Assembly (NCBI RefSeq): GCF_024129355.1
Contig: NZ_JAMXXP010000031.1
Span: 1-37,175 of the forward strand
From: Acinetobacter lwoffii
GTDB lineage: Bacteria; Pseudomonadota; Gammaproteobacteria; Pseudomonadales; Moraxellaceae
Length of the DNA stretch: 37,175 nucleotides
Direction of reading: 5' to 3'
Below are positions 7,089-16,387 of this stretch, piece by piece (the stretch's first letter is position 1; each line of letters begins with the position of its first letter). A program made the translations under genes and the position numbers. The notes under the pieces were generated by a model. It was not told the origin of the DNA. It did not search any database and was given only the letters and a program-made list of their open reading frames with translations.

Positions 7089-9126
7089 AGGCATAGCGCG
7101 GTGCTTGCGGTAGCCAGCGTTGCAATAATGCTTCGGCTTGATCAGGATAATCCTTGAGCATCTGCTGGGCCACATAATGTGCCTGATTGAGCAGGTGATC
7201 ATCACGTTCCAGTTTGGCCACACGGAAATTCATGTCGCCAGTCTGTTTGGTCCCGAGTAGTTCTCCCGGCCCACGCAATTCTAGGTCTTTCTCGGCAATC
7301 ATAAAACCATCATTGGTTTCACGCATGATTCTTAAGCGTTCCTGACCATTTTGCGAGAGCGGATGTTTGTACAGTAGGGCACAGAAACTGGCTTTGGCGC
7401 CACGGCCGACCCGACCGCGTAGCTGATGCAGTTGAGATAAGCCCAGACGTTCAGCATTTTCAATCACCATAATGGATGCATTCGGAACGTCCACACCGAC
7501 CTCAATTACGGTAGTGGCAATCAGCAGCTGTAATTCATCATTTTTAAACTGCTGCATTACCGCCTGTTTTTCATCTGCTTTCATCTTGCCATGTACCAGT
7601 CCGATATTCAGCGCAGGAAAGCGTTCCCGAATTTCAGCAAAAGTCGCTTCTGCGGCCTGAGCATCTAGGGTTTCGGACTGTTCGACCAGGGTGCAGACCC
7701 AATAGGCCTGCTTGCCTTCGGCACAGTTGCTGGCAATCCGTTGCAAGACTTCTTCGCGCCGGTCTAATGGAATGGTCACGGTCTGAATCGGGGTACGGCC
7801 CGGCGGCAGCTCGTCAATCACCGAGGTATCCAGATCACCATAGGCAGACATGGCCAGTGTGCGGGGAATCGGAGTCGCAGTCATCACCAGTTGATGCGGA
7901 GACATACCATCTAGCCTTTTATTTCTGAGTGCAAGGCGCTGATCCACACCAAAGCGGTGCTGTTCATCAATAATCACCAGACCCAGTTTGGCAAACTCGA
8001 CATTTTCCTGAAACAGGGCATGCGTTCCGATCACCAGATGGGCGCTGCCATCCCGAATCATCTGTTCCGCTGCGGCGCGAGCTTTACCTTTTTGCTTGCC
8101 GGAAAGCCAGGCCACATTTAAGCCCAAAGGCTCAAACCAGCGTTTAAAATTCAGATAATGCTGCTCGGCCAGAATCTCGGTCGGTGCCATCAATGCAACT
8201 TGCCAGCCTTCTTCCAGTGCATGGCAAGCTGCGACACCAGCCACCAGGGTTTTACCCGCGCCGACATCGCCTTGCACCAGACGCAACATCGGTTTATTGC
8301 TTTTTAAATCCTGCACGATTTCTCTGGATACACGTTTTTGCGCACCGGTCATTTCAAAAGCCAGACTGGCTAAGAGCTGTTTGGCATAGGTTTTACTGGG
8401 CGCAAATGAAGGCGCTTCGACTTGCTGAATAAAGGCCCGACGTGTCAATAAACTGATCTGATGCGCTACCAGTTCTTCAAAGATCAGGCGCTGCTGTGCA
8501 GGATGTGAGCCTTGTGCTAGTTGCAGCATATTGGCATTGACTGGCGGGTGATGGATATATTCCAGTGCCTGTTTCAGTGCATAACCATTGCTAAATTTTG
8601 CTGGCAGTAGTTCAGGCAGATGGTCGCTGTATTGAGCCAAGGCCTGCTGAATATAATCCCGTATTTTGGGTTGGGTCAGGCCTTCAGTCGCAGGGTAAAT
8701 CGCCGTGAGCTGGGTTTGAGGTAAAGGTGTGTCCTCAGTAATGACTTGCAGTTCGGGATGATACATTTCCAGACCGCGCGCACCGACCCGCACTTCACCA
8801 AAAATTCTTAAACGGTTACCCAGTTTGCAGCGGTCAGTAATACCTTTATAGATATGATAAAAACGTAAAGTAACCTTGCCAAAATCATCATCCAGCAGCA
8901 CAGCCATAGATTTGCGTTTACCGGGTGGAAAATCTACACCTTTAACGATCCCTTCCAGCAGATAACTGCGTCCCACGCTCAATTGATTCATGGGAATGAT
9001 CGTGCTACGGTCTTCATAGTCACGTGGTAGATGAAAAAGCAAATCATCAGTATTGAAGATATTTAGTTTTTCGAGTAATGAAGCGGCGGCATTGCCAACG
9101 CCTTGTAACTGATGGACTGCAGCCAT
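7081..9126 (-). CDS. recG: RecG, ATP-dependent DNA helicase
   Basis: Branch-migration helicase that regresses stalled forks and processes Holliday junctions, D-loops and R-loops. The 681 residues (E. coli 693) run in the expected order: a helix-hairpin-type N-terminus, the OB-fold wedge domain (about 50-140), helicase domain 1 with Walker A GDVGAGKT (286-293) and motif II DEQH (387-390), motif III TATPIPRTLA, and helicase domain 2 with QLRGRVGRG (motif VI) and the TRG-like C-terminus. A GAGGGG Shine-Dalgarno lies just upstream of the ATG. It is divergent from the SDR gene at 9160, 33 bases away, so their promoters must overlap or lie in the neighbouring gene. Confidence 0.97.
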   Translation of the reverse strand: MAAVHQLQGVGNAAASLLEKLNIFNTDDLLFHLPRDYEDRSTIIPMNQLSVGRSYLLEGIVKGVDFPPGKRKSMAVLLDDDFGKVTLRFYHIYKGITDRCKLGNRLRIFGEVRVGARGLEMYHPELQVITEDTPLPQTQLTAIYPATEGLTQPKIRDYIQQALAQYSDHLPELLPAKFSNGYALKQALEYIHHPPVNANMLQLAQGSHPAQQRLIFEELVAHQISLLTRRAFIQQVEAPSFAPSKTYAKQLLASLAFEMTGAQKRVSREIVQDLKSNKPMLRLVQGDVGAGKTLVAGVAACHALEEGWQVALMAPTEILAEQHYLNFKRWFEPLGLNVAWLSGKQKGKARAAAEQMIRDGSAHLVIGTHALFQENVEFAKLGLVIIDEQHRFGVDQRLALRNKRLDGMSPHQLVMTATPIPRTLAMSAYGDLDTSVIDELPPGRTPIQTVTIPLDRREEVLQRIASNCAEGKQAYWVCTLVEQSETLDAQAAEATFAEIRERFPALNIGLVHGKMKADEKQAVMQQFKNDELQLLIATTVIEVGVDVPNASIMVIENAERLGLSQLHQLRGRVGRGAKASFCALLYKHPLSQNGQERLRIMRETNDGFMIAEKDLELRGPGELLGTKQTGDMNFRVAKLERDDHLLNQAHYVAQQMLKDYPDQAEALLQRWLPQAPRYAYV

Positions 9127-9159
9127 GTCCCCTCAACCAGATTTGTGATTCGGTGCTCA

Positions 9160-9972
9160 ATGCATATTTTATTTACCGGTTATGGTAAAACATCCCGACG
9201 TGTGGCTAAACAACTATTTGAGCAAGGTCATCAAATTAGCACAATTAGCCAGAGTCCCAAAACAGATTCATTCGCAACTCATCTGATTCAGGATGTGCAT
9301 CAACTGGATTTAACAGCAGTTACACCGATTGACTGGGTCTATGTATTACTTAGTCCAAAACAAAGTACGGTTGAAGGCTATCAGCAAACTTATCTGGATT
9401 CGGTTCAACCTATTGTCTCTGCCTTGAAACAGCATCCGGTGAAACGGATTGTGGTGGTGTCATCGACACGAGTGTATGGGCAAAATTCCGGTGAAATCGT
9501 AGATGACGAAACTGAAATTCACCCGAATGATGCTCAGAGCAAAATCTTGCAGCAGATGGAGCAGGCTTATTTCACTGCTTATCCTGAGAAATGTACCATC
9601 ATTCGTCCAAGTGGGATTTATGGAGCATCGGTAGAACGCCTACAAAAAATGGCCGCCTCGATGTTGAGATATCCGAATCTGCACTGGTCCAACCGGATTC
9701 ACATTGAAGATTTATCACGTTTCTTATCACAGATGATTCACGTGGAACATCCTGAAAATTCTTATATTGTGACAAACAACGATCCAAAATTAATGCATGA
9801 AATATTGCAATGGTTCCAAAAGCAGATGGGGCTTCCTTTGCTTAAAGTAGAAAGTGAGCAGGTGACAGGTAAGAAGCTTTATGCGACCCGAATGCAGAAA
9901 ATGGGATTTGAGTTAGAGCATCCAGATTGTTATGAGGATTATTGGGGGTTGATGAGGAAAAATAATTCTTAG
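9160..9972 (+). CDS. Atypical SDR / NAD-dependent epimerase-like protein (YeeZ type)
   Basis: A 270-residue protein with an N-terminal dinucleotide-binding motif (MHILFTGYGKTSRRVAKQL), VVVSSTRVYG in the middle and IIRPSGIYG later, the pattern of extended SDR/NAD(P)-binding proteins such as E. coli YeeZ. A classical YxxxK active site is not obvious, so a redox or epimerase activity should not be assumed. The open frame begins at 9112 inside recG, but ATG 9160 starts directly at the Rossmann strand and avoids that overlap. The downstream spacer holds REP-like repeats. No pathway is indicated by the neighbours. Confidence 0.8.
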   Translation: MHILFTGYGKTSRRVAKQLFEQGHQISTISQSPKTDSFATHLIQDVHQLDLTAVTPIDWVYVLLSPKQSTVEGYQQTYLDSVQPIVSALKQHPVKRIVVVSSTRVYGQNSGEIVDDETEIHPNDAQSKILQQMEQAYFTAYPEKCTIIRPSGIYGASVERLQKMAASMLRYPNLHWSNRIHIEDLSRFLSQMIHVEHPENSYIVTNNDPKLMHEILQWFQKQMGLPLLKVESEQVTGKKLYATRMQKMGFELEHPDCYEDYWGLMRKNNS

Positions 9973-10076
9973 CTCCTCCTTGTAAAAGAGGAATATTCTT
10001 CCCTTTCTCGAAGGGAGGTCAGGAGAAGGGCTTTTTAAATTACCTCTCCCTAACCCTCTCCTGAAAGGAGAGGGAA
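9973..10076. repeat. REP-like palindromic cluster 2
   Basis: It lies between the convergent ends of the SDR gene and plsB. A forward copy at 10043-10076 has arms CCCTCTCC and GGAGAGGG around TGAAA. A reverse-oriented, partly degenerate copy covers about 9998-10030 (CCCTTTCTCGAAGGGAGG). A shorter CTCCTCCTTG/AAGAGG fragment sits at 9973-9993. Composition, palindromy and mixed orientation are the same as in the cluster at 4079-4260. No terminator with a clear T-run is separate from the repeats, so they may serve that role. Confidence 0.72.
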
Positions 10077-10085
10077 TAAAAAGCC

Positions 10086-12653
10086 TTACTTCTTCTTCCG
10101 CTTCGCGCGTTTCTTGGCTTGTTCAGCCGCAACTGCATCCAAAGCTTCTTTCAGTTCTTCATCCGTAAAGTCGGTGATGTGATGCAGCATCTGCAACTTC
10201 ACTTCATCCAGTACCAGATCTGCATACTGCGCCACATTGGTCAGCTGTTCATCAAAGACAATGGCATTGTCTTCATTGGTACACAGATAACCTTTTTGGG
10301 TTAAGACTTTAATAAAGCTTTGGAATAGGGCTTTGTCGAAGAACTCAGGTGAGTTGAATTCGTACAGTACAGACAGGCGCTGCCCAACCAGATAACTCAG
10401 CTCTTCCACCTGACGGGTCGAGATATTGCCTGAACCGCGCTGGGTAATCAGTGCCAAAGTCATATAGTAGCGTTCCAGACTTTGAGTCACGGGTGCAGCT
10501 AGAACCTCAAGCTGATGATGTGCTTCTGTATTTGGTGCAGGTGCAATCAGGTTTTCACCATCTTGTGTAATCAGTTTCGAGGCAATTAAGCTATCAATAT
10601 GCGCATTCACCTGATCCTGAATCTCGTCTTCATGCCATTTTAAGAACAGTTCGGCTTTGAGGAACGGATATAGGGTGCTGCTGATATTGATCACATCATG
10701 ACGGCGGATGGTGCCGTTATGTTCAGTCAGGGCTGCAATCAGGGATGGCAATATAAAAGTATGCACAATATTATTACGGAAGTAAGTTAGCAGAACCGCC
10801 TGATTATCCTCAATCGCAATAATATCTCCCAGTACATGCTTCACCCGTTTGATCAGTTTCAGCTTCATTGCATAGGCAATTATTTCTTTGCCTGACAGCG
10901 GTGTAACCTGCATGCGTTCATCATAAGGCAGGGCGGTGAGCAAGGTGCGATAGGTATCCAGCTGTTTGATACAGATTTCTTCATCCAGCGTATGTTTTGG
11001 CGTGGCCAGCAAGATTAAAGATAATAACGATACCGGATTGATCACGACTGCACTGTTAATATTTTCCAGAATAGCCTGTGCAGAGCTATTCACCGCGTCA
11101 GAAACCGCTTGTGGAACCGGATCATCGTTCTTTTCGATCTTGATATTTTCTGCACCATGCTGTTTCAGGATATCATCCAGAAATACCGGTTTACCAAAGT
11201 TCAGGTGCACCTTGCCAAAAATACGTTCAATCTTGCGCAGGGTTTTCAAAATACCAAAAATAGACTCGGCTTCTTTTGGCTTACCACTCATCTCACCGAC
11301 ATAGGTACCACCTTCCATTAGGCGTTCATAGCCGATATAGGTCGGTACAAATACAATCGGTTTGGACTTGCCACGTAAATGACCATGCACGGTCATTGCC
11401 AGCATCCCGGTTTTTGGCGGTAGCAAACGACCGGTACGTGAACGGCCACCTTCAATAAAATATTCTAGCGGGGTATTACGTGACAGGACGCTATACAGAT
11501 ATTCTTTAAACACCGTAGTATAGAGCGCGTTGCCGCGGAAAGTACGGCGAATAAAGAAAGCGCCACCACCACGTAAAATCTGACCGACAAAAGGCATATT
11601 GAGGTTATCGCCCGCAGCAATATACGGCACCATCAAGCCACGGCGATAGATCACATAAGACAATAATAAATAGTCAATGTGACTGCGGTGACATGGGGTA
11701 TAGACAATTTCATAATCCTTGGCCAATTCACGCACGGTACTGAAATTATGGACTTCTACGCCGTCATAAAGCTGGGTCCATAAGCGGGTCAGCGCTTTAT
11801 CGGCAAAACGTACAGTAGAATGAGAATAATCGGAAACGATTTCGTTCAGATAACCGATGGCACGACGTTCAGATTCCAGCATCGAGATTTTGCTACGAAT
11901 ACTGTCATTGCGAATCGCTGCCTGTACATCGGGTGATTTGATCAGACCGTGCATGACATTGCGACGGTCAGACAGATCCGGTCCAAGAATCACTTCGCGC
12001 TGACCATCCAGATAATCATTTAAAGTGCTGACAATATAAGTCGCCGGCGCTGAATTTGGATGCGTTTCTTTGGCATAGTCAATCATGGCACGTAACGACT
12101 GTGGCTCATGAAACTCTAAATAAGACTGACGACCATGCAGGCCGATATTGACCAGTTGCTTGACCCGGCTTGGTGTAGACCAGGTATCGGTAAACAGCAG
12201 TTTAAACCAGGAATCTTCTTTTTCCGGTTCGCGTCCCCAAAGCACGGTCACCGGTACCAGTTCGACATCCAGCTCAGGATGTTGCTCCAGGATTTCAATC
12301 AAGCGTAACAGGCGCGGTGGAAACGCATGTGGCGGTGAACTCAGCAGGTTGTTTTCATCATGATGTTGCAGAAACAGTACTGATGCTTTTTCTTTGTTGT
12401 TGCCGATCTGCATTGGATCAAGGGCAGCCGGTAATTTTAAACGGCGCGTTTCTGCATCGACCACCAGTGCATTACTGCGCGAATGGTTCTGTAAAACGTA
12501 GCAGACCAGCTTTCGCGAGTCTGTTGCAGTCTGATCAGATTCAGGCGCTGTCACTTCACTTGGTACTTCCCCAAGAACATGAGGGGTAACCACAAGATCA
12601 AGTAACTTACTTGAAAGCTTGCGATACATTTGACCAAAGCCATTCTTGGACAT
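10086..12653 (-). CDS. plsB: PlsB, glycerol-3-phosphate 1-O-acyltransferase
   Basis: Inner-membrane-associated enzyme making lysophosphatidic acid from sn-glycerol 3-phosphate and acyl-CoA or acyl-ACP, the first step of phospholipid synthesis. The 855 residues (E. coli 807) contain the acyltransferase blocks in order: block I CHRSHIDY with catalytic H322 and D327, block II GAFFIRR (364-370), block III FIEGGRSRTG (399-408) and block IV VPTYIGYE. The C-terminus is Lys/Arg-rich. The open frame extends to 12803, but AGGAG five bases before ATG 12653 marks the true start. It is divergent from tesB, the second lipid gene here, across about 280 bases. Confidence 0.95.
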   Translation of the reverse strand: MSKNGFGQMYRKLSSKLLDLVVTPHVLGEVPSEVTAPESDQTATDSRKLVCYVLQNHSRSNALVVDAETRRLKLPAALDPMQIGNNKEKASVLFLQHHDENNLLSSPPHAFPPRLLRLIEILEQHPELDVELVPVTVLWGREPEKEDSWFKLLFTDTWSTPSRVKQLVNIGLHGRQSYLEFHEPQSLRAMIDYAKETHPNSAPATYIVSTLNDYLDGQREVILGPDLSDRRNVMHGLIKSPDVQAAIRNDSIRSKISMLESERRAIGYLNEIVSDYSHSTVRFADKALTRLWTQLYDGVEVHNFSTVRELAKDYEIVYTPCHRSHIDYLLLSYVIYRRGLMVPYIAAGDNLNMPFVGQILRGGGAFFIRRTFRGNALYTTVFKEYLYSVLSRNTPLEYFIEGGRSRTGRLLPPKTGMLAMTVHGHLRGKSKPIVFVPTYIGYERLMEGGTYVGEMSGKPKEAESIFGILKTLRKIERIFGKVHLNFGKPVFLDDILKQHGAENIKIEKNDDPVPQAVSDAVNSSAQAILENINSAVVINPVSLLSLILLATPKHTLDEEICIKQLDTYRTLLTALPYDERMQVTPLSGKEIIAYAMKLKLIKRVKHVLGDIIAIEDNQAVLLTYFRNNIVHTFILPSLIAALTEHNGTIRRHDVINISSTLYPFLKAELFLKWHEDEIQDQVNAHIDSLIASKLITQDGENLIAPAPNTEAHHQLEVLAAPVTQSLERYYMTLALITQRGSGNISTRQVEELSYLVGQRLSVLYEFNSPEFFDKALFQSFIKVLTQKGYLCTNEDNAIVFDEQLTNVAQYADLVLDEVKLQMLHHITDFTDEELKEALDAVAAEQAKKRAKRKKK

Positions 12654-12936
12654 AGCTGCTCCTAATTTTACTGACCAAAACCACAGGACTTCTGAGGGGG
12701 ATTTATTTTGCGGGTTTCTAAAGCGAAACCATATATCTTTTTTTAACAACTTCAACAGAAGTGCTTCAATTTTAGCGTGAAAGCAGGTGCTTTTCCTAGT
12801 CACTTATGACATCAGTATGACAGAACAGTCATGCAAACTTTAGAGTTTCGTTCTGATTTTGTGGCAGAATATTCCAGATTCGTTATTTAGATCTGTTTTT
12901 CCATTTTGGATATCTCCAATATTACGTAGGTTGCTT

Positions 12937-13809
12937 ATGAATGCCTTAACACAGGAACTGGTCGAGCTGCTCAGCTTAGAAAAGTTAGAAGAAAACATTT
13001 TCCGGGGAATCAGCCGTAATCTGGTAGGCAAGCGCGTATTTGGCGGTCAGGTTTTGGGGCAGGCACTCCGCGCAGCCTCTTATACTACAGACCGTCCGGC
13101 GCATTCATTACATGCCTATTTCCTGTTTGGTGGTGATGTCAATGCACCCATTATTTATGAAGTAGAACGGATCCGTGACGGTAAAAGCTTTATCAGTCGC
13201 CAGGTTCGTGCAATTCAGCATGGCCGGACTATTTTCATGTGTATGGTGTCTTTTGCAGAGCCGGAAGAAGGTTTGAATTATCAGATTTCAGGGCCTGAAT
13301 ATCCGCCAGCAGAAAGCCTGAAAAATGAAGCAGAACTGATCAAACAAATGATCGAGTTTATTCCGGAAAATGTCCGTGCGTCTTTCACCCGTGATCGTCA
13401 TGTGGAAATTCGCCCGGTCAATCCGCAAAATCCATTCCAGCCTCAACCTGAAGCACCGTCTTATGCGCACTATATCCGTACGCATGACCGTATTGCTGCA
13501 GAAGTTGATCAGATCTCTTTGCATCAGGCCATTGCTGCTTTCTATTCCGACTTTACCTTGATGACCACGGCGCTTCGTCCACATGGTCTGAGCTATATCT
13601 CGCCAAGTTTACAATGTGCCAGTATTGACCATGCCATGTACTTCCATAAACCGTTCCGTGCGGATGAGTGGATGCTTTACGATATGGATGCTACCCAAAG
13701 CGCCAGTTCGCGCGGCCTGAATTTTGGCCGGATGTGGCAGAACGGTGAGTTGGTCTGCAGTACCTCTCAGGAAGGCCTGATCCGCTTACGTGAAATCGAA
13801 ACGCAATAA
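12937..13809 (+). CDS. tesB: TesB, acyl-CoA thioesterase II
   Basis: Cytoplasmic double-hotdog enzyme that hydrolyses medium and long acyl-CoA esters to free fatty acid and CoA. The 290 residues match the family length (E. coli 286). Hallmarks are FGGQVLGQAL near the N-terminus, HSLHAYFL, and the C-terminal catalytic set, which by alignment from memory falls at D205 (YSDF), S229 (ASIDHA, Thr in E. coli) and Q278 (SQEG). The frame is open from 12859, but the conserved protein starts at ATG 12937 with TAGGT upstream. A terminator follows. Confidence 0.94.
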   Translation: MNALTQELVELLSLEKLEENIFRGISRNLVGKRVFGGQVLGQALRAASYTTDRPAHSLHAYFLFGGDVNAPIIYEVERIRDGKSFISRQVRAIQHGRTIFMCMVSFAEPEEGLNYQISGPEYPPAESLKNEAELIKQMIEFIPENVRASFTRDRHVEIRPVNPQNPFQPQPEAPSYAHYIRTHDRIAAEVDQISLHQAIAAFYSDFTLMTTALRPHGLSYISPSLQCASIDHAMYFHKPFRADEWMLYDMDATQSASSRGLNFGRMWQNGELVCSTSQEGLIRLREIETQ

Positions 13810-13822
13810 TTTTTTCTTGTTT

Positions 13823-13853
13823 AAAAAGCCGAATCTCAGATTCGGTTTTTTTG
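13823..13853 (+). terminator. Rho-independent terminator of tesB
   Basis: A5 run, stem CCGAATC, loop TCA, GATTCGG and T7, starting 14 bases after the tesB stop. Confidence 0.92.
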
Positions 13854-13970
13854 TTTTTAAGCCGGGTGAAAAAGGCCATTTGATATCATGTCCTCACGCC
13901 GCGTTTATAAAATATTACTCGATTCTGTAGACACTGCATGGCATAGTGCGGCTTAAGATCAATATTAAAA

Positions 13971-15230
13971 ATGCATGAAAAGATGAGCTTAAATACGCAA
14001 ATTTTAATTGCCGCCGTATTGGGGGTGCTGTTTGGATTTCTATTGACGATATTTCCGCAGACCTCATTTTTTGATGTCAGCTTATATGGCATCGGTATCG
14101 TCAGCAGCATTTTTATTGGCTTGTTAAAAATGCTGTTAGTGCCGCTGATTTTTAGCTCGATCGTGGTCGGCGTATCCAATCTGCAGGCGGGTGGGCAGCT
14201 AAGCCGCACCTGGAAAATCACCCTGATGTGCTGTGTGACCACCACCACCTTGGCGCTCATTTTAGGTCTGGCGTGTGCGCATTTGTTTGATGTCGGTAAG
14301 GGTGTTGATGTGCTGATGTTCCAGGATGCCATGGCGCAACATCAAACGCCAGATACCCTGACACCTTCATCTTTCTTTACCAATTTTATTCAGAATACCC
14401 TGATCAATCCGTTTAAAGCTTTTGCCGATGGCAATGTCTTGGCGGTGGTAGTCTTTGCCTTATTTGTTGGTGTGGCACTGGTGGCAGGTGGGGATAAGTT
14501 TCGTACTGTGCGCAAGCTGAGTCACCAGTTTTTCGAAATCATGATGTTGATGATTGGCTGGGTGATGAAACTGGCACCGCTTGGTATTTTTGCCTTATTG
14601 GCTAAATTAATTGCCACTGAAGATGTTTCAGTCCTCAGTCGTCTGGCTGAATTCGCTGCGGTGGTTACCGGCACGACGATTTTTCATGGCATCGTGGTCT
14701 TGCCTTTATTGCTATGGGTTTTCGGCAAGATGGATCCGGTCACGTTCTTTAAAGGCACACGAGCTGCTCTGATTACTGCCTTTGCTACCAGTTCCAGTTC
14801 GGCCACCATGCCCTTGTCAATGAAATGCGCACAGGAAAATTTAGGAGTACGTCCACATACCGCAGGCTTTGTGATTCCACTTGGTACACAGTTGAATATG
14901 GATGGCACAGCACTGTATGAAGCGGCAGCAGCATTATTTATTGCCAATTTAATGGGACTGGATCTGAGTCTGGGGCAGCAACTGGTGGTCTGCGCGACTG
15001 CGATGATTGCATCCTTAGGTGCACCGGGGATTCCGAGTGCCGGTATGGTGACTATGATTATGGTCTTGCAATCGGTAGGTTTGCCTGCCGAGGCAATTGC
15101 CATTCTGTTGCCGATCGACCGTTTACTGGATACCGTACGTACAGTGGTGAATGTTCAGGGAGATATGATGATCAGCGTGGTGGTGGACCGGCATACGCGT
15201 GAACCCGATCTTCAAGCTACAGATAGCTAA
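13971..15230 (+). CDS. Dicarboxylate/amino acid:cation symporter (DAACS family)
   Basis: Inner-membrane secondary transporter using H+ or Na+ to take up glutamate, aspartate, C4-dicarboxylates or small amino acids. The 419 residues are highly hydrophobic. They include the two diagnostic substrate and ion sites, a serine-rich re-entrant loop SSSSATMP (274-281) and NMDGT (309-313), followed by the second re-entrant loop ASLGAPGIPSAG. Which member (GltP, DctA, SstT or other) cannot be told with confidence, so no symbol is given. Two in-frame starts are possible, ATG 13971 and ATG 13983, neither with a strong Shine-Dalgarno. It stands alone between terminators. Confidence 0.9.
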   Translation: MHEKMSLNTQILIAAVLGVLFGFLLTIFPQTSFFDVSLYGIGIVSSIFIGLLKMLLVPLIFSSIVVGVSNLQAGGQLSRTWKITLMCCVTTTTLALILGLACAHLFDVGKGVDVLMFQDAMAQHQTPDTLTPSSFFTNFIQNTLINPFKAFADGNVLAVVVFALFVGVALVAGGDKFRTVRKLSHQFFEIMMLMIGWVMKLAPLGIFALLAKLIATEDVSVLSRLAEFAAVVTGTTIFHGIVVLPLLLWVFGKMDPVTFFKGTRAALITAFATSSSSATMPLSMKCAQENLGVRPHTAGFVIPLGTQLNMDGTALYEAAAALFIANLMGLDLSLGQQLVVCATAMIASLGAPGIPSAGMVTMIMVLQSVGLPAEAIAILLPIDRLLDTVRTVVNVQGDMMISVVVDRHTREPDLQATDS

Positions 15231-15245
15231 AACATTTAAAAAAAT

Positions 15246-15274
15246 AAAAAAGCAGGTATTTGACCTGCTTTTTT
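15246..15274. terminator. Bidirectional terminator between the symporter gene and engB
   Basis: The stem AAAAAAGCAGGT, loop ATTTG and ACCTGCTTTTTT are symmetric, so it can serve the rightward symporter gene (stop at 15230) and the leftward engB (stop at 15335). A second small hairpin, AATGATC-ACA-GATCATT, follows at 15303-15319. Confidence 0.92.
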
Positions 15275-15334
15275 ATTTGTACGTTGAGTTTTAATAAATC
15301 AAGAATGATCACAGATCATTTAGGTGATATGGTC

Positions 15335-16282
15335 TTAATCCGCTGAACGCTTATTCTGATTTAGCTCATCTGCCGCTTTAAGCTCGGATTGATCCTGCTC
15401 AAGCAATTCCAGCGGTTCTTCAGCTTCATTTAAATCATGAGTCGATACTTCAGCATGCTCAGAATCAGCTTCACTAAGCTCGAGCTCTTCAAGCGGTTCA
15501 TCAGATTCATTCAAATCATGCGCTGATGCTTCCGGAATGCTGTCCAGATCATATTCAGATGCTTGATCTAAGGTAAAGTTCAAACGGCCACCCATGACGC
15601 TGGCCAGTTCTTCTAAACCTTGTTTGTTCATGGAGGAAAACAGTTGAATCGAGAAATCCAGCTTCATCTTTTTCAATGCCGCTTTGACTTCCTGCAAGGC
15701 TTTGGATGCAGGACCACGGTTTAGTTTGTCAGATTTGGTCAATAACACATGCACGAACAACTGGCGGGAATAAGCCCATTCCAGCATCATTACATCAAAG
15801 TGTTGCAGGGGATGACGGATATCCATCAACAATACCAGGCCTTGCAAGCTTTGACGGTGAATCAGGTAATTTTCCAGTTCTTTTTGCCAGACCAGTTTCA
15901 TTTTTTCAGGCACAGCCGCATAACCATAACCGGGTAAGTCGACCAGACGCTGATCCGGATTACCCAGGCTGAAAAAGTTGATCATCTGGGTACGGCCAGG
16001 TTTTTTCGATGCACGTGCCAACTGTTTCTGGTTGGTCAGGGCATTAATCGCACTAGACTTACCCGCATTCGAGCGGCCGGCAAAAGCAATTTCATAGCCT
16101 GTATCTTCTACACAAAGACTGAGTTTGGGTGCACTCATTAAAAATTCGGCTTTGCGTAGCCAGTTGAGTGCGCGCACAGAATATTCAGTAATGGCAGAAT
16201 CAACTTTTTTCTCGTAGCTGATCTTTTGCTTAGGCGCATGGGCTGTCTTACTGTTTTTGGATTTTCCTCTGCTGTGGTGCAT
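15335..16282 (-). CDS. engB: EngB/YsxC/YihA ribosome-biogenesis GTPase with long acidic C-terminal tail
   Basis: Essential TRAFAC GTPase acting in 50S subunit assembly. G1 is GRSNAGKSS (69-77), G3 is DLPGYG (115-120) and G4 is TKSD (182-185); KKPGRTQMINFF, a family hallmark, lies between G1 and G3. The core aligns with E. coli EngB from about residue 36, with MSAPKLS at 49 matching its MSAPD. The 315-residue product is much longer than E. coli EngB (about 210). It adds a basic N-terminal stretch of about 35 residues and an acidic tail from about 240. The tail contains two HDLNE-x(3)-EPLE units 27 residues apart. A later start would remove the basic stretch but not the tail. Confidence 0.94.
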   Translation of the reverse strand: MHHSRGKSKNSKTAHAPKQKISYEKKVDSAITEYSVRALNWLRKAEFLMSAPKLSLCVEDTGYEIAFAGRSNAGKSSAINALTNQKQLARASKKPGRTQMINFFSLGNPDQRLVDLPGYGYAAVPEKMKLVWQKELENYLIHRQSLQGLVLLMDIRHPLQHFDVMMLEWAYSRQLFVHVLLTKSDKLNRGPASKALQEVKAALKKMKLDFSIQLFSSMNKQGLEELASVMGGRLNFTLDQASEYDLDSIPEASAHDLNESDEPLEELELSEADSEHAEVSTHDLNEAEEPLELLEQDQSELKAADELNQNKRSAD

Positions 16283-16387
16283 AACTCAACTTCAATAAAT
16301 GATCTACAATGAAACATTATAAAGGAAGTCGCACAGGCAAGCGAACTTTGCCGCAAGAATAAGTCACAAGACCTGACCCGGAAGACT

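Noticed and set aside
7089..7223. Longer N-terminus for ComF
   Set aside because: This part lies wholly inside recG in another frame, and the zinc-finger domain begins right after ATG 7088.
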